This document shows, piece by piece, positions 35,679 to 46,676 of a DNA stretch of 64,000 nucleotides. A program made the translations under genes and the position numbers. This DNA comes from Cordia subcordata (lineage: Eukaryota; Streptophyta; Magnoliopsida; Boraginales; Cordiaceae): the NCBI GenBank assembly GCA_028554755.1, contig JAPTOF010000029.1, positions 1,550,001 through 1,614,000 of the forward strand, written 5' to 3'. The notes below the pieces were generated by a model that was given only the letters and a program-made list of their open reading frames with translations, was not told the DNA's origin and did not search any database. The stretch's first letter is position 1; each line of letters begins with the position of its first letter.

Positions 35679-37560
35679 TGATGCTTCTTGCTAATTAAGC
35701 ACTAAGCCTTAATTAAAAGCCTGCAAGTGCACAGGTCGTGTAGTCTAATGTGCAAAAGCAAAGTCAATCCCTCAGGGAGGTAGGAAATGGGGAATGAAAG
35801 CTAAATGTGTCCTAGAAAACTAGAAAGAAGATAAGCTAAACTAAGATTTCATTTTGGTCATTTTAGATGTGAAGGGAGCTCAAAGTAAATTAAACTATTC
35901 TAAACAAACTAAATAAAATAAAGGTAAGAGAAAACAAGCAAGTAAAAAGGGAATTAACACAAGAAATAAGACAATGGGTGAAATCCGCTCAACTATGGGT
36001 GATTTGGGTGTTAACTTTGCTATGGGACTATCTTTGATGGTTTTCTCTAAGAAGGGTGCTTTAAACTAGGAATCTAATCAACCTCTCCTACAATCCCTAG
36101 ACTCAGTGAGGGTCTATCCCCAGGTGCTAGCTACCTAGAGGAATAGCGTGGTCCTTATGAACTAAGGCACAGTTTAGCTAATTATGTTTCTAGGTGATGA
36201 TAATTGGTCTTACCCTAGGTTTTAACTCATTGGCTGGGTTTAAAGCCAAGAACTAGGCTTCCTAAGGTCAATTAAGCTAGCCCGACACCTATTGGCTGGG
36301 TTTAAAGCCAAAGGAGACTAAACTAGGCCTAATTACTAGTGAAGAACCACCAATCATAGCATCACGCAAGCAAGATTTGACAATAAAGCACATCATACAT
36401 GTTCTCGAGCATGGTACAAATGAATATAAAACATATTCTAGTCCTAAATACTTAGACATATTTATGTCATACCAATTTACGCATTAGAATCCAACATGTA
36501 TGTCATAGAAGCTAAAATTGATTTTAAGGTATGTAAAAACACACATAGACATGTATAGCTACAAGACCCACTTCATGGTATCACTACATAAACATCTAGA
36601 CATGCTCATACAATGATTTAGAAGTGTTAAATAGCAATCAAGCCTCTAAGTATATATGTTCTTTCATCTAGGCATATCAACAAACACATAGACATGTATG
36701 TAAGTAGCCATTGAAGCATTAAGAGCAAACATATATATTAAACCATCAAAATCTCATAGCAAATTCATACTCAATCAACCCATAATACAAGCCTTAATCA
36801 CCCATAAAAGATCTATTCTAACATAGAGAAAACTAAGTACAAAAGGAGAAAGATAAACCTCCTTTTCATGCTTAGCTTTGCTCTTCAAATCTTTGTCTTG
36901 ATCTTGCAATTACAAGTGTTAAAACCCTAATTACAAGCTTGGATCTAGGTGTATTTGTGTGTGGTTTAGTGTGTGAGAGGTGGTTTTAGGTGGATTTTGG
37001 GTTTAGGGAAATGGGTGTTTGATTTTGGGTCCTCTTCCTTTTTGTCTAAAATCGGGCTTTTACATCAGCTTTTTCACGAACTACCGGTCGACCTAGCCGG
37101 TCGACCTAGCTGGTCGACCGGGTTCTCCTCTTAGCTCGACCGGCTTTTTGGTGGTGCTCTCTAGACTAATCGGTCAACTGGCTCTGGAGGGGTGGTCGTC
37201 CGGCTATTTTCAGCACCTCTCTGGAGTGGCCGGTCGCGACTCCTTCTCTTAGGTTGACTGACTGACTTCCTTCCTACATTCTTTGTCTTTCCGGCCTCCG
37301 ATCTTCTCGTTTTGACCCGTACATCTCCCATCTTCTTCTCCTATCATCGTTCAATCTCGATATCAACCCAAAGTTCACCTAAATCATTGAAAACAAGCAA
37401 TTAGTGCAGCAATTTATCTCTTGAACTCAATATGTACATTTGTTTATGCTTAAGCCTATTCTTATCAAAAGTACTACACTAATGCATCTTTTAGAGCACT
37501 GAATACCTCTTAAATATAGGTAAATTACAATGCAAATACGCACAAAAACACAACACATCA
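35679..37560 (-). repeat. 3' LTR of element D (LTR subfamily C)
   Basis: TGATGCTTC...CACATCA, 1,882 bp; full-length match, inverted, to the solo LTR at 13502-15397. Two stem-loops TTGGCTGGGTTTAAAGCCAA are intact at 36230-36249 and 36290-36309. The 13-bp unit CCGGTCGACCTAG is repeated at 37085-37123. Confidence 0.92.
37078..37262 (-). promoter_or_regulatory. GTCGAC-palindrome cluster with 13-bp tandem repeat, LTR-C
   Basis: Three GTCGAC palindromes lie at 37087, 37100 and 37113, exactly 13 bp apart, in units CCGGTCGACCTAG, CCGGTCGACCTAG and CTGGTCGACCGGG. Decayed relatives continue to 37262 (CCGGTCGCGACTCC). The cluster is on the upstream side of the minus-strand core promoter, where GATGTAAAAGCCC stands for the GATATAAAACCC of the solo copy. 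Confidence 0.6.
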
Positions 37561-38864
37561 ACATCCCCAAACCTTCTCCTTGCATGTCCCCAAGCAAGTC
37601 CAATCTTAAGTTTATTCCCAGAGCTACCTAAAGGATTGACTCTCTATCAAAGTGAGTCGAAGAAGCATGAAGGGGGCATTCTTATTGTGGAAAGATTCCT
37701 AAGTCTCTTTGGATCTTCCCTCTACTCATAAGGGGTCTCGTTCCTTGTGGGAATTTCTCAAGTAGCCAAACCACCACAAGCCTAGGATTTTAACTCACAC
37801 ACATGAGATGTTGATATTTCGTACTCCCTCAACTAAATGGCCTCCCCAACAAGCCTTAAAGACAAATGAGAGAATATACAAACATAATGGCTTAAAACAG
37901 GCCTTATTCACATATTTACATAGATGATAACTTGTGCTAAGTTGACATTGTGTCACTTATGCACTTATTCACAAAACTTTTTGGTGTTTTTGGCTTTTTC
38001 TCTTTTTTTTATTTTTTTATATATATATTTTCGCACCTTTATGCCTTTTTTGAATTCTTGTTTTTTGTGGGGATTTTTCATGCTTTGTGTTGCATTCACA
38101 AAAAGAAAAGAAAAAGAAAGGCTTTAGCACATCAAAAAGAACCAATCAAGGAAGGGCACTCCTATCAACAACCCTTTTCAACACTCTTTCCGACCAAGCT
38201 TTGGGGTGGCTACATAAGTCATTCTTAAAGGTCCTAACTCCCCACAACTTTGAAGGGCATCCCCTTCAAGACTTAATTTTCAAACCACTCTATTCATTTT
38301 CCCACGATGCATCTAATATTCACCAATCAACAAAGTTAATCATAATGGTTGATCAAAGAAATAAGTGACTCTACATGAATCAAAATTTAAAAATTTTCAC
38401 CATTTTTAAGCACATAATGCAGTCTACCCTAAGCAAGATATATAACTAGAAAACCAAACTCCCATACCCCCAAACCTAAACTTTGCTTGTCCTCAAGCAA
38501 ATAGATCAAAACACATAAACAAGCAAATTGGCGTTACAAAACAAGTAAGGGTGGCGGGGATGGGGTAAAAGCATGGGGAACAAGTTGAGAAAGGACAGAT
38601 ACAACCTTGCATTTTCTTCAAAGCTTTCCATGCCAATGATAAATCACCACACTACTAACCCTGTGACTTATAATTCACAAATGCTCACAAAGAAAACAAG
38701 ATTAGTAGCATTGCCTATGCATGCTTGCATTGGCATGTGCAATAATAAGCAATGGTGTACCTTATAGGACAAAGGATCGGGGTTCAATACTTTGGTTTGG
38801 GTGCAAGAAAGAGAAAGAAAATAGAAGAAAGGAAAATGAACAAGTGCAAAATTGCAAAAATTTA
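37561..38864 (-). other. 3' untranslated module of element D with two hairpin-PPT sites
   Basis: The outer site is 37561-37602 (minus strand GGGGACATGCAAGGAGAAGG then TTTGGGGATG). The inner site is 38464-38502, where the stem TTTGCTTG-TCCT-CAAGCAAA on the plus strand is perfect over 8 bp and the G-tract is GTTTGGGGGTATGGG. Between them are the T-rich (37965-38085) and A-rich (38090-38140) blocks. No gene on the element strand. Confidence 0.75.
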
Positions 38865-38983
38865 ACCTAGGTTGCCTCCTAGTAACGCTAACCACAATGC
38901 CGTCAGCCAGGCAATCATCAACTCATCACTAAATGTCTAGGGTGCCTCCTAGTAGCGCTGGATTTAACGCCTCCAGCCAGGCG
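38865..38983 (-). repeat. Junction motif duplicated in tandem, element D
   Basis: Copy 1 (38865-38912) contains CCTAGGTTGCCTCC, TAGTAACGCTAACC and GTCAGCCAGGC. Copy 2 (38936-38983) contains TCTAGGGTGCCTCC, TAGTAGCGCTGG and CTCCAGCCAGGC. Offset 71 bp. Copy 1 resembles the single motif of autonomous L (53747-53793); copy 2 resembles those of A1 and A2. Confidence 0.8.
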
Positions 38984-38989
38984 GTAATG

Positions 38990-39967
38990 TTAGTGCCAAT
39001 GATTCTTGTAGTCCTTGAGCATAGATCGGCATGCAAACCTATCAAGGCACAACTCAGAAGAAAAAGGATTATATGGTATAAGATTAATCAAATCATGCAC
39101 ATCATTATCCTTTTTAAGCACAAATGAAAAAGGGATAAAAAAGAAACCTGACACATCAAATATAGAAGAAGAATGCTCCAAGGTATCATAGGGCATGGAA
39201 AAATCTAAAGATCTAAGTCCCTTGCTCTTCTCCAAGCATATCCTAGCAAGCTCGATTTCCAGCGCTAACCATCCTATTACTTTCTTTTGATGATCAAGGG
39301 CTACCAACACCCCGTGCCCATGGGTTGATGAAGCATGTAAAGCATAAGGAATGGGGGGAGTATGAACAAGCCCTGCATAAATGTGCTTCAAATGGGATGG
39401 CATAAAAATGTGCTCATTAGGGAAAGACTTAATGGGAGGCAGGAGGAAAGAATCATCAAATGAAATGGGATTGGATGAGATGAAATCAAAGGGAGAGCAA
39501 AAAGGAATGGGCCCGAAAGAGGAAGAATCGAAAGTAGAGGTCATAGGTTCTCTCTCACTAAGGGCCGACTCGCGTTTATCCAAGAAACGGTTCACCTCAT
39601 CAAGTAATTCCCTAGTAGAGAGTTTAGAAGAAGGTTCCAATAAGGATTCATCAAAAACTCCTAAGGACCCATATATCATGATCTCTAGTTCTTCAATCTC
39701 CTCTTTAAGGGTCTTCATGTATTTATCATTTACTCCAACATCGAAACCTACAACTCCAATGGACCCATCGAGCCTAGAATCAAAGATTGGCATGATGCTC
39801 TCCTCAATGGGTGTCTCTAAATCCACTTTAGCTAATATCTCGTCAAATGCTTCAAAAAATTCATCGCTAATGGATATCTTCTCATAACTACATTCATTAA
39901 TACAAGATTCCATCACATGTACCTTAAAACCTCTATTTTCATCTCCTCTTTCAAGATTAATCTTATG
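38990..39967 (-). CDS. C-terminal half of the zinc-knuckle gene, element D (open frame, N-terminus lost)
   Basis: A frame of about 320 codons open from the deletion junction at 39967 to a stop at 38990; the codons right of 39967 are LTR sequence and do not belong. It begins INLERGDENRGFKVH and has acidic, helix-prone parts (FFEAFDEILAKVDLE; MKTLKEEIEELEIMIYGS). The two blocks shared with A1 and A2 are IYGSLGVFDESLLE (near 39665) and STHGHGVLVALDHQKKVIGW (near 39300). It extends about 85 residues beyond the A2 end, finishing KDYKNHWH. No zinc knuckle remains and no known domain is recognised. It is the best-preserved copy of this C-terminal region. Confidence 0.6.
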   Translation of the reverse strand, partial: HKINLERGDENRGFKVHVMESCINECSYEKISISDEFFEAFDEILAKVDLETPIEESIMPIFDSRLDGSIGVVGFDVGVNDKYMKTLKEEIEELEIMIYGSLGVFDESLLEPSSKLSTRELLDEVNRFLDKRESALSEREPMTSTFDSSSFGPIPFCSPFDFISSNPISFDDSFLLPPIKSFPNEHIFMPSHLKHIYAGLVHTPPIPYALHASSTHGHGVLVALDHQKKVIGWLALEIELARICLEKSKGLRSLDFSMPYDTLEHSSSIFDVSGFFFIPFSFVLKKDNDVHDLINLIPYNPFSSELCLDRFACRSMLKDYKNHWH

Positions 39968-40032
39968 TGTGCAAATACCTCTTAAATATAGGTAAATAAC
40001 AATGCAAATATACACAAAAACACAACACATCA

Positions 40033-41214
40033 GTGAACTTTGTCTTTGACCTACTAAATAACCAACTATAACACCCCTCTATGTATACCCCCAGCTAAAA
40101 CTGGTCCTTTGGCCTGTGTACTATCACCTCCTTAGCTGTATCTTTTTCCATTGGGTTTCTTGTCCTGTTGCCAACCATCCTTGGTTATGGAATGTCTTGA
40201 TCTTAGGAGCCACTCTCAAGCCATATGACCAATACACCTGTAAAGGTAGTATCACTAGATCTAGATTTGGATGATAAATTTGGACAATCCCAAATAGGGC
40301 ACATAGATTTCATATTGCATATGCATGTTCCAATTAATTAGGACTTGGCACTCAAAGTAAGGTCTTAAAACAAAAATAAAGAAGAAAGAGAAATAACACT
40401 TTGATTTCATATAAAAAAAAATGGAAATAGTCTTTCTTCTTTTTTTTGTTATTGCTTGAATATTGAATATTCAATTTAATATAATAGCAATCAATTTTGT
40501 TTTTAAATCAGATAAGTTGTTATTTATTTATAATTCAATTTGTTGGAGAAAAAAGGCCCAACTAGGTACTGACTAGGCTAGGCCTTCAGAATAAGAAGGG
40601 CCTTTTGAACAAAGTCAACGCAACGAGGTCTTCTTTATTTTCTTTCTATTGTTGGCTCTTTTGAGCCCTTCCTTTATCTAAATGAAGTTGCTGATAAAAG
40701 TTGTACATATTTAATCAGAGTACCAAACCCCAACTTCATTAGTTCATCCACATATACTCAAGATTAAGAGTAATGATCATTCAGTAGCAGTGAGTGTCTT
40801 GTTTTCTTTCTTTGATAGTACGTCTCTAAAAAACATACTCACAATGGTCCTATCCAATATCTGACACACGTAATATTCAGACAAATCTTGAAAGTCCTCC
40901 AATGACCTAGGTAGATCACCCTTAAAGAGGAGACTTGCTCAATATAACCTTATCCCAGTAGAGTGCCCAGCACTACTATTCGGTTATGGATTCAATTTAT
41001 GACGTGACTAGATCTAGACTTGGAACTATTGTGCGTCCAGCCTCACTACACACCCAAGTGATTAGTACAATTGAAAGGACCTTTATACACGCATTAATAA
41101 AGCATAACAAAGATAATACGTAAGAAACTCATAATGCCATTTAACAAAAAAGATTATACATTGTTTAACATCCAAAATGTCATGTACAAGTGAGTTTTAG
41201 GGCATACTAATCCT
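40033..41214. other. Unclassified, 1.2 kb
   Basis: No element ends and no long ORF. Minus strand near 40195-40240 reads YLYRCIGHMA*EWLL, faintly like a CCHC knuckle; weak. Together with 35454-35678 it lies between LTR F and the gag of element E, so it could be the rest of a family F insertion. Confidence 0.3.
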
Positions 41215-41812
41215 AACTGTGAGGACACTATCTAAGAAAGTCATTGAACCTCTCTCAAGCCTCATGAAAAGACTCTAGATCATGCTAGGAGAATGTCATA
41301 ATGGAAGCCTTGAGGTTTGTCGTCTTGGCCATAGGAAAGAATTTTTGGTAGAATCTAAACTGAAGCTCATTCCAAGAAATGATACATCTACTAGGCAAAG
41401 AATGATACCAAGACCTCACCTTATCCTTAAGGGTAAATGAAAATAATCTAAGACAAATGATGTCTGGAGACACATTGGGGATGTGGAAGGTTGAACTCAT
41501 CTCTATAAAATTGGTAATGTGGTCCAAAGGACTCTCATTGCTCCTCCTATAGAATGAAAGAAGCATAGCCAACATGTTAGGCTTAATCTCAAAATTTGTT
41601 GGCCCTAACCTCGAAACATTAATAGCCAAATTAGGAAGGATTGGGGAGGAAACATTCCCTAAGTATTAGCTCATTGTCTGGGGATGGGTCCGATCTAAGG
41701 GGCTCTTGTCTAAAATAATCTTGGGCTTGATGCCCATGGGATCATGTGGTGGAATATAATAGAATTCATAGGACGATATAAGAAGGATAAGAGGATTATT
41801 TGGATCTGCCAT
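41215..41812 (-). pseudogene. gag N-terminal half of element E
   Basis: ATG at 41812 (MADPNNPLIL), matching the ATA-mutated start of I and the ATG of K. The gag domain is open at 41285-41629: FEIKPNMLAMLLSFYRR, SPLDHITNFIEMSSTF, LRLFSFTLKDKVRSWYHSLP, ISWNELQFRFYQKFFPMAKT. It stops at 41215 in the middle of the FNDFLR-QC segment. The gag at 34530-34680 begins almost exactly where this one stops, so 34686-41214 is inserted DNA. Confidence 0.85.
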
Positions 41813-42197
41813 CTTCTAAACAAGTTCTCCTAAATTCCTAAGGTATCATGCAATCCTATCGGGTTTAAGATTAAAGGGAATTAGGGGATTACTAAGGGAT
41901 CCCCTACCAAGCGTGCAACACTATCCTAACTCCAGCCACTTCAATGCCCAAAGCTTAGCCTAAATTTAAGCAACAAAGCCACAAACCTGTCGGGTGCAGT
42001 AAAAACAAAAAGCAAAATCAAAATAAAGAAGTCAAACAAACAAGCTATATTAAGCACGGAAAGTAAACACAAAAGATCAAAGAAACTAGACACCAAGCAA
42101 GATAAACAACTACTAAAGCAAGCTATCAAAATAAAGCAAAACAAACAAAAGAAGCAACTATTAAAACACACAAGCGAAGAACACAAACCACCATGCC
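41813..42197 (-). other. Leader between PBS and gag of element E
   Basis: About 385 bases of untranslated leader, similar to 5111-5456 (I) and 48655-49081 (K). A-rich on the plus strand; no gene. Confidence 0.6.
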
Positions 42198-42215
42198 TTC
42201 TTGGCAACGGCGCTA
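42198..42215 (-). other. tRNA-Asp primer-binding site, element E
   Basis: Complement of TTCTTGGCAACGGCGCTA, 14 of 18 matches to the tRNA-Asp 3' end complement; the central GGCAACGGCGC is intact. Confidence 0.85.
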
Positions 42216-42221
42216 AGAAGT

Positions 42222-43233
42222 TGATGTGTCTCTAGTGCACAAGCCCTAAAAGACTCGCAAGTGTATGGGTCGGTGCAATATAGTGTTTGTATAAGTGTGA
42301 GCCTCAAAGCATAGAGAGCCTATTATATGGAAGGGATTCTATGCATGTGTGTTCTAGACAGTGCCTAAAGGAAAACCTACTTTAAACATATTTTTTTGGT
42401 ATTTTTTGGATATAGTGAAAGCTCAAAGGGGAAGAGAAAAAGGAACTACACTATTGGAATTGGGAATGGGAAATGGGGAAACAAACTAGACTAAAGGGGA
42501 ATTAACAGTTGAAAGAGACTACGGTGACTTTCACTTACTAATTGGTGATTCTAGACTCTTACGTCAATGGATTAAGGGGAATGGCTTGTCCATGAGAGGC
42601 TCTATATCTAGGTTTCTATATAGTGTCCTAATTTATCCTTAGTACTTGATACGGTTCCATCCCAAAGTGTGCACTTTTAGAGTTATAGATGGTCCTTATG
42701 ACCTAAGGCTATAGAAGGGACTAAAATATCTTCTTAGGTGACCTAGACCGAACCTACCCTAGCTCCTAAACCATTGGCTAGATTTATAACCAAGACCTAG
42801 GGTTACTAAGGTCGACTAAACCTATCATCGTTCTAGGGTTCACAATAGTAGGATTAAATCTATAAGCATATCTTACATGTTCTAGCCTATGGTGTTGTGA
42901 ATATGTTGACCTATTCACTAACAAGACATTAGCATGCTTGATTTACACTATTAATAGCAAATAGGCACCAACACAAAGGCAAGATTGGAGTCATATTCAC
43001 TATAAAGCATGCTTATACTCATATAGACATGAACAAAGCAAACCCACTTTACACAATTCATAAATAGACACATAAACTTCCATATTATAGCTGGATTAGA
43101 GGTGTTGTATAGCAAAACAAACTCCAATTGATACATATACTACTTATTTAGGCATTTAATCAAATATATAGACATGTATTGAGAAAAAAGCCATTATCAT
43201 GAAGAGCAAAGTACGCGCGTGTGTGTATATGTA

Positions 43234-43287
<54 letters not shown>

Positions 43288-44078
43288 AGCCATGAAAATC
43301 CCATAACATAAGAGTTTTAAATCAACCCATTACACAAGCTAAATCACCTTAATCAAGTTTACTCAAACATAAATGAAAATAGGATGAAAGAGAGATTATG
43401 AAACTTCCCTTCCATCCTAACCATCCTTGTATAGAACTTGATGAAATCCTCGCTCTAATAATGTTAAATCACTCTTATCTAGCTTGAATCCCAGTGGGTG
43501 AAAGGTATGTGTGAGGTGGGTGAGTTAAGGTTTTGTATGTGTGTAAAGTGGGTATTAAGTGTGTGTATATGGATTTCTCATTTTGGTAGAAATTGGGCCT
43601 TATTTATAGGCAAATGTGTACGCTAGGTCAACCAGCTCAACAAGGCTGCTCTCTAGAGTCACCAGTCGACCTAGGGTCGATCGGCTAGAGGCTTGACTCA
43701 ATTGGATAAATAGTAATGCTCTCTGGTCCTGCCAGTCGACCTAGCCACTTGACCAGCTCTACTTGTGGGTCCACCGGTTGAGCTTCTTTGCCTTCAATAT
43801 ACTTTGTTTTGGCCTCTAGTCTTCTTTCTATGACTTGTGCAACTTCCATCTTTGTCACCTATCATCATCCAAGCTCAGCATTAACCTAAGACTCACCTAA
43901 ATCATCAAAATCAAGCAATTAGTGTAGCATTTATCTCTTAAACTTAACTATGTACATTTTTTTATGCTTAAGCATATCTCTAGCATAACTACTACATTAA
44001 TGCAACTTTACAAGCACAAAACACCTCAAAAGCATAAACAATATACAATGCAATCACACACAAAATTGAAGCACATCA
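42222..44078 (-). repeat. 5' LTR of element E (LTR subfamily B)
   Basis: TGATGTG...CACATCA, 1,857 bp with a perfect 7-bp terminal inverted repeat. A TATA-like minus-strand CCTATAAATAAGGC is at about 43599-43612. The cluster CCAGTCGACCTAGGGTCGATCGG (within 43660-43690) and CCAGTCGACCTAG (43730) is upstream of it. Outside its right end lies the RT of element K, so E inserted into K. Confidence 0.93.
43217..43284. repeat. (GT)n/(TA)n microsatellite in LTR-B
   Basis: GTGTGTGTATATG leading into an uninterrupted TA run, at the place where LTR-A copies have their TA runs. Confidence 0.95.
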
Positions 44079-45591
44079 CTATGATAGCCGAATGGGTCTT
44101 ATTAAAGCCTAGGAATGCATACTTCAAATGCTTAAGAACGGGTTTGAGCTCTAAAGACGGACATGGCTTAACCAAGAGGGACTCAACCTCATGAACATCA
44201 ACGTGGATAACACTAGAATCAACGAAAGAATGAATAACCTCAACTGACTTATCAATCAAAGATTTCTCAACTACAAAGTGCTATATCTTCCCAATCTAAT
44301 GTCTCCAAATCAACTCTAGACATCAAATCCTCAAATTTCGTTAATATTCTTCTGTACAAAGTCCTAGACACAACAATCAATAACATCAACTCTAAAGCAC
44401 TTTTCTCCATCTTTTCCTCCTCCTACACTAGCCTTATTCACTGCCTTGGCAATCTTCATAGTGGACCTCAAATTCCCATACTTTATTTCTAACAACCTTG
44501 ACCTACAATGAATAATGGCATTTGCTGTAGCAAGAAAGGGGTGACCTAAAAAGATGGGTGTAGAATGTCTAGAATCATGACTTGAATGCAGATCTAGCAC
44601 TATGAAGTCTATAGGGTACACAAATTCTCCTACCTAAACTAGCACATCTTTCATTACACCCCTAGGTCTTCTCTCCGACCTATCAGTTAGCTAAAAGGTA
44701 ACATGTGTGAGAGACAAGTCTCCTAGACCTAGCTACTAATAGACTGAGTAAGGAATAAGGTTCATACTAGATCCTAAGTCTAGCAATGAGTGATCAGTCT
44801 GGGTCTCTCAGATGCTCCAAGGAATGGTGAAAGCTCTAGGGTCGCTCATTTTTGTCGAAAGACCTAAGGTACAAATGTAGCTCACCTTCTTAGGTATGAT
44901 TGAGGTTCTATGCCTTCCCGTGCAAAGATCCTTAAAGAAGTTAGAGTAGGAATGAATAGAACATATGGGATCTATCAAAGAAAGGTTAACCTTGAGGTCT
45001 TTAAGATGCTCTAGGACTTTAAGAAACCTAGTATTCTTACTAGGTGATTGCCTCTCTAAGGCAAATGTGTAAGGAACTCTAAGCTCAACATCTCTAGACA
45101 TATGGGAATCTACAATGGCCTTTTTTCCCTCCCAATGTGGGTGGGATCGGGAGGGAAGTACTACTCTCACCATGGTCTCTTATAGGCTCAACCACTCAAT
45201 AGGTCCCTTTCTATGATCTCTCTCTATAGGGCTATGATCAGGGTTTCTAGAGTAAAAGGGACCATTAGGTGAAGGTACTATATATTCAACTCCTATCTAT
45301 TATCCACTATCCTACTGCTCCCAAGAGTGGTGACAACCTTAGCCTGGGCCGGAGAGGGACAAGTGGTATCAGTGGATGAATAGGACTAGACTCTAGGATA
45401 CGTCTCCAGTTGAGAAGGAAATTTGCCTGGATCCCTAGTGCTTAACTAATTAGCAATGGGTATGCCTTCAATTGAGAAGGAAACTTGCTTGGATCCCTAG
45501 TGCTTAACTAACTGGCAATCTGCCCTAACTGTGCCTTAAATATTTCCATTTACTACCTATAGCTAGCTAGCTCTTGCCTATTATATACTAA
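44079..45591 (-). pseudogene. RT start, protease and linker of element K
   Basis: The RT N-terminus SLELKPVLKHLKYAFLG lies at 44094-44150, cut 15-20 codons later by LTR-B of E. The protease region reads LPxD block YPIDFIVLDLHSSHDSRHST and FLGHPFLATANAIIHC (44364-44621), with the active site DLGSSMNLIP near 44765-44795 (Asp-Leu-Gly intact). Linker to 45591. A 62-bp imperfect tandem duplication (TTGAGAAGGAAA...TGCTTAACTAA) lies at 45410-45495. The solo LTR-A interrupts at 45592. Confidence 0.8.
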
Positions 45592-46627
45592 TATGATATT
45601 TCGAAGCACAAGCCTAAATAGCCTGTAAGCGCACGGGTCGCGTGTAGCACAGTGTGTACGAGTGTAGGGTCAAATCCATGGGAGGGCCTAACATGTGTGG
45701 TATCCTAAGCTAAGCGTATCCTAAGAAGCTGCGTGTTAGGTCCCTAAACTATGTTCTTTTTAGGTTTTTGGGTTTAAAAAGAGCTTGGAAAAGATAAAAC
45801 CTAAACTAAAAACAAGGAAATAAAAGGTATGTATGTGTGAAATTGGGGAATCAAGTGATCTAAGGGAGTTAAATATGTGGAAATGGAGAATAGGGTTATT
45901 GCGGTTTGCAAATGGGTGATTATTACTTCTTGTTAGGGTCACTTGATGGATTAAACTTAGTTTCTCTCGTCTAGACTCCTAATTAATATCCTAATTACAC
46001 CTTAAGCATCAGTGTGGATTAGTTCCTAGGCGTCGACTAACCTAGAGCTACTATGTGGTCTATATGACTTAGAGCCATAGGGTTAGCTAGTTAGGATTCT
46101 AGGTGAAATAGATTTATCTGACTCGTTGGCTTGATTTAATGCCAAGACATAGTCCGTCTAACGTTGACCAACCTACCCTAAAACCCATTAGCTGGATTTA
46201 AAGCTTAGGGAGACTCGACCTAGGCTAGCCATTAGTTATGCACTACCGATCATCATCACAATAGCGGGTATTAACATTTAAGCACAAAGCAAACACATCT
46301 AGTTTATGGTGTTTGAGAATATTCTGGAGTATTCTACTAATAAGCACATAGACATACTTAGATTACACCAATTTAAGCAATAGCTCCCGACATGTAAGCA
46401 ATAGAAGCTATTTATGCAATTAAGTATGGTAACACACACATAAACATGTATATAGTCATGCCCGCTTCATTTAATCACCACACAAACACATAGACATGCT
46501 AGCATAATGATTCAGAGACGGTTAGTAGCATAATAGACTTTAGTATATATATATGCAACTTCATTGAGGCATTTCAACAAACACATAGACATGTATGTAA
46601 AATGGCCTTTGAAACCCTAAGCACAAA

Positions 46628-46676
<49 letters not shown>

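Larger units (their letters stand above)
35679..40032 (-). mobile_element. Element D: pol-less element, deleted at its 5' end
   Basis: 3' LTR 35679-37560 (subfamily C), interior 37561-39967, and a remnant of the 5' LTR only (39968-40032, last about 65 bp, ending AACACATCA). Flanks are GTCAA (35674-35678) and GTGAA (40033-40037), a 5-bp duplication with one change. A deletion removed most of the 5' LTR, the PBS and the N-terminal half of the zinc-knuckle gene, joining LTR to gene at 39967/39968. Confidence 0.85.

Noticed and set aside
39990..40030. N-terminal MCCVFVYICIVIYLYLRG of the D open frame as a signal peptide
   Set aside because: These codons are the reverse complement of the LTR-C end, fused by deletion, and do not belong to the protein.
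40195..40240. CCHC-like knuckle RCIGHMA*EWLL as evidence for a gag gene
   Set aside because: It has one of the expected Cys residues, contains a stop, and has no gag-like text around it.
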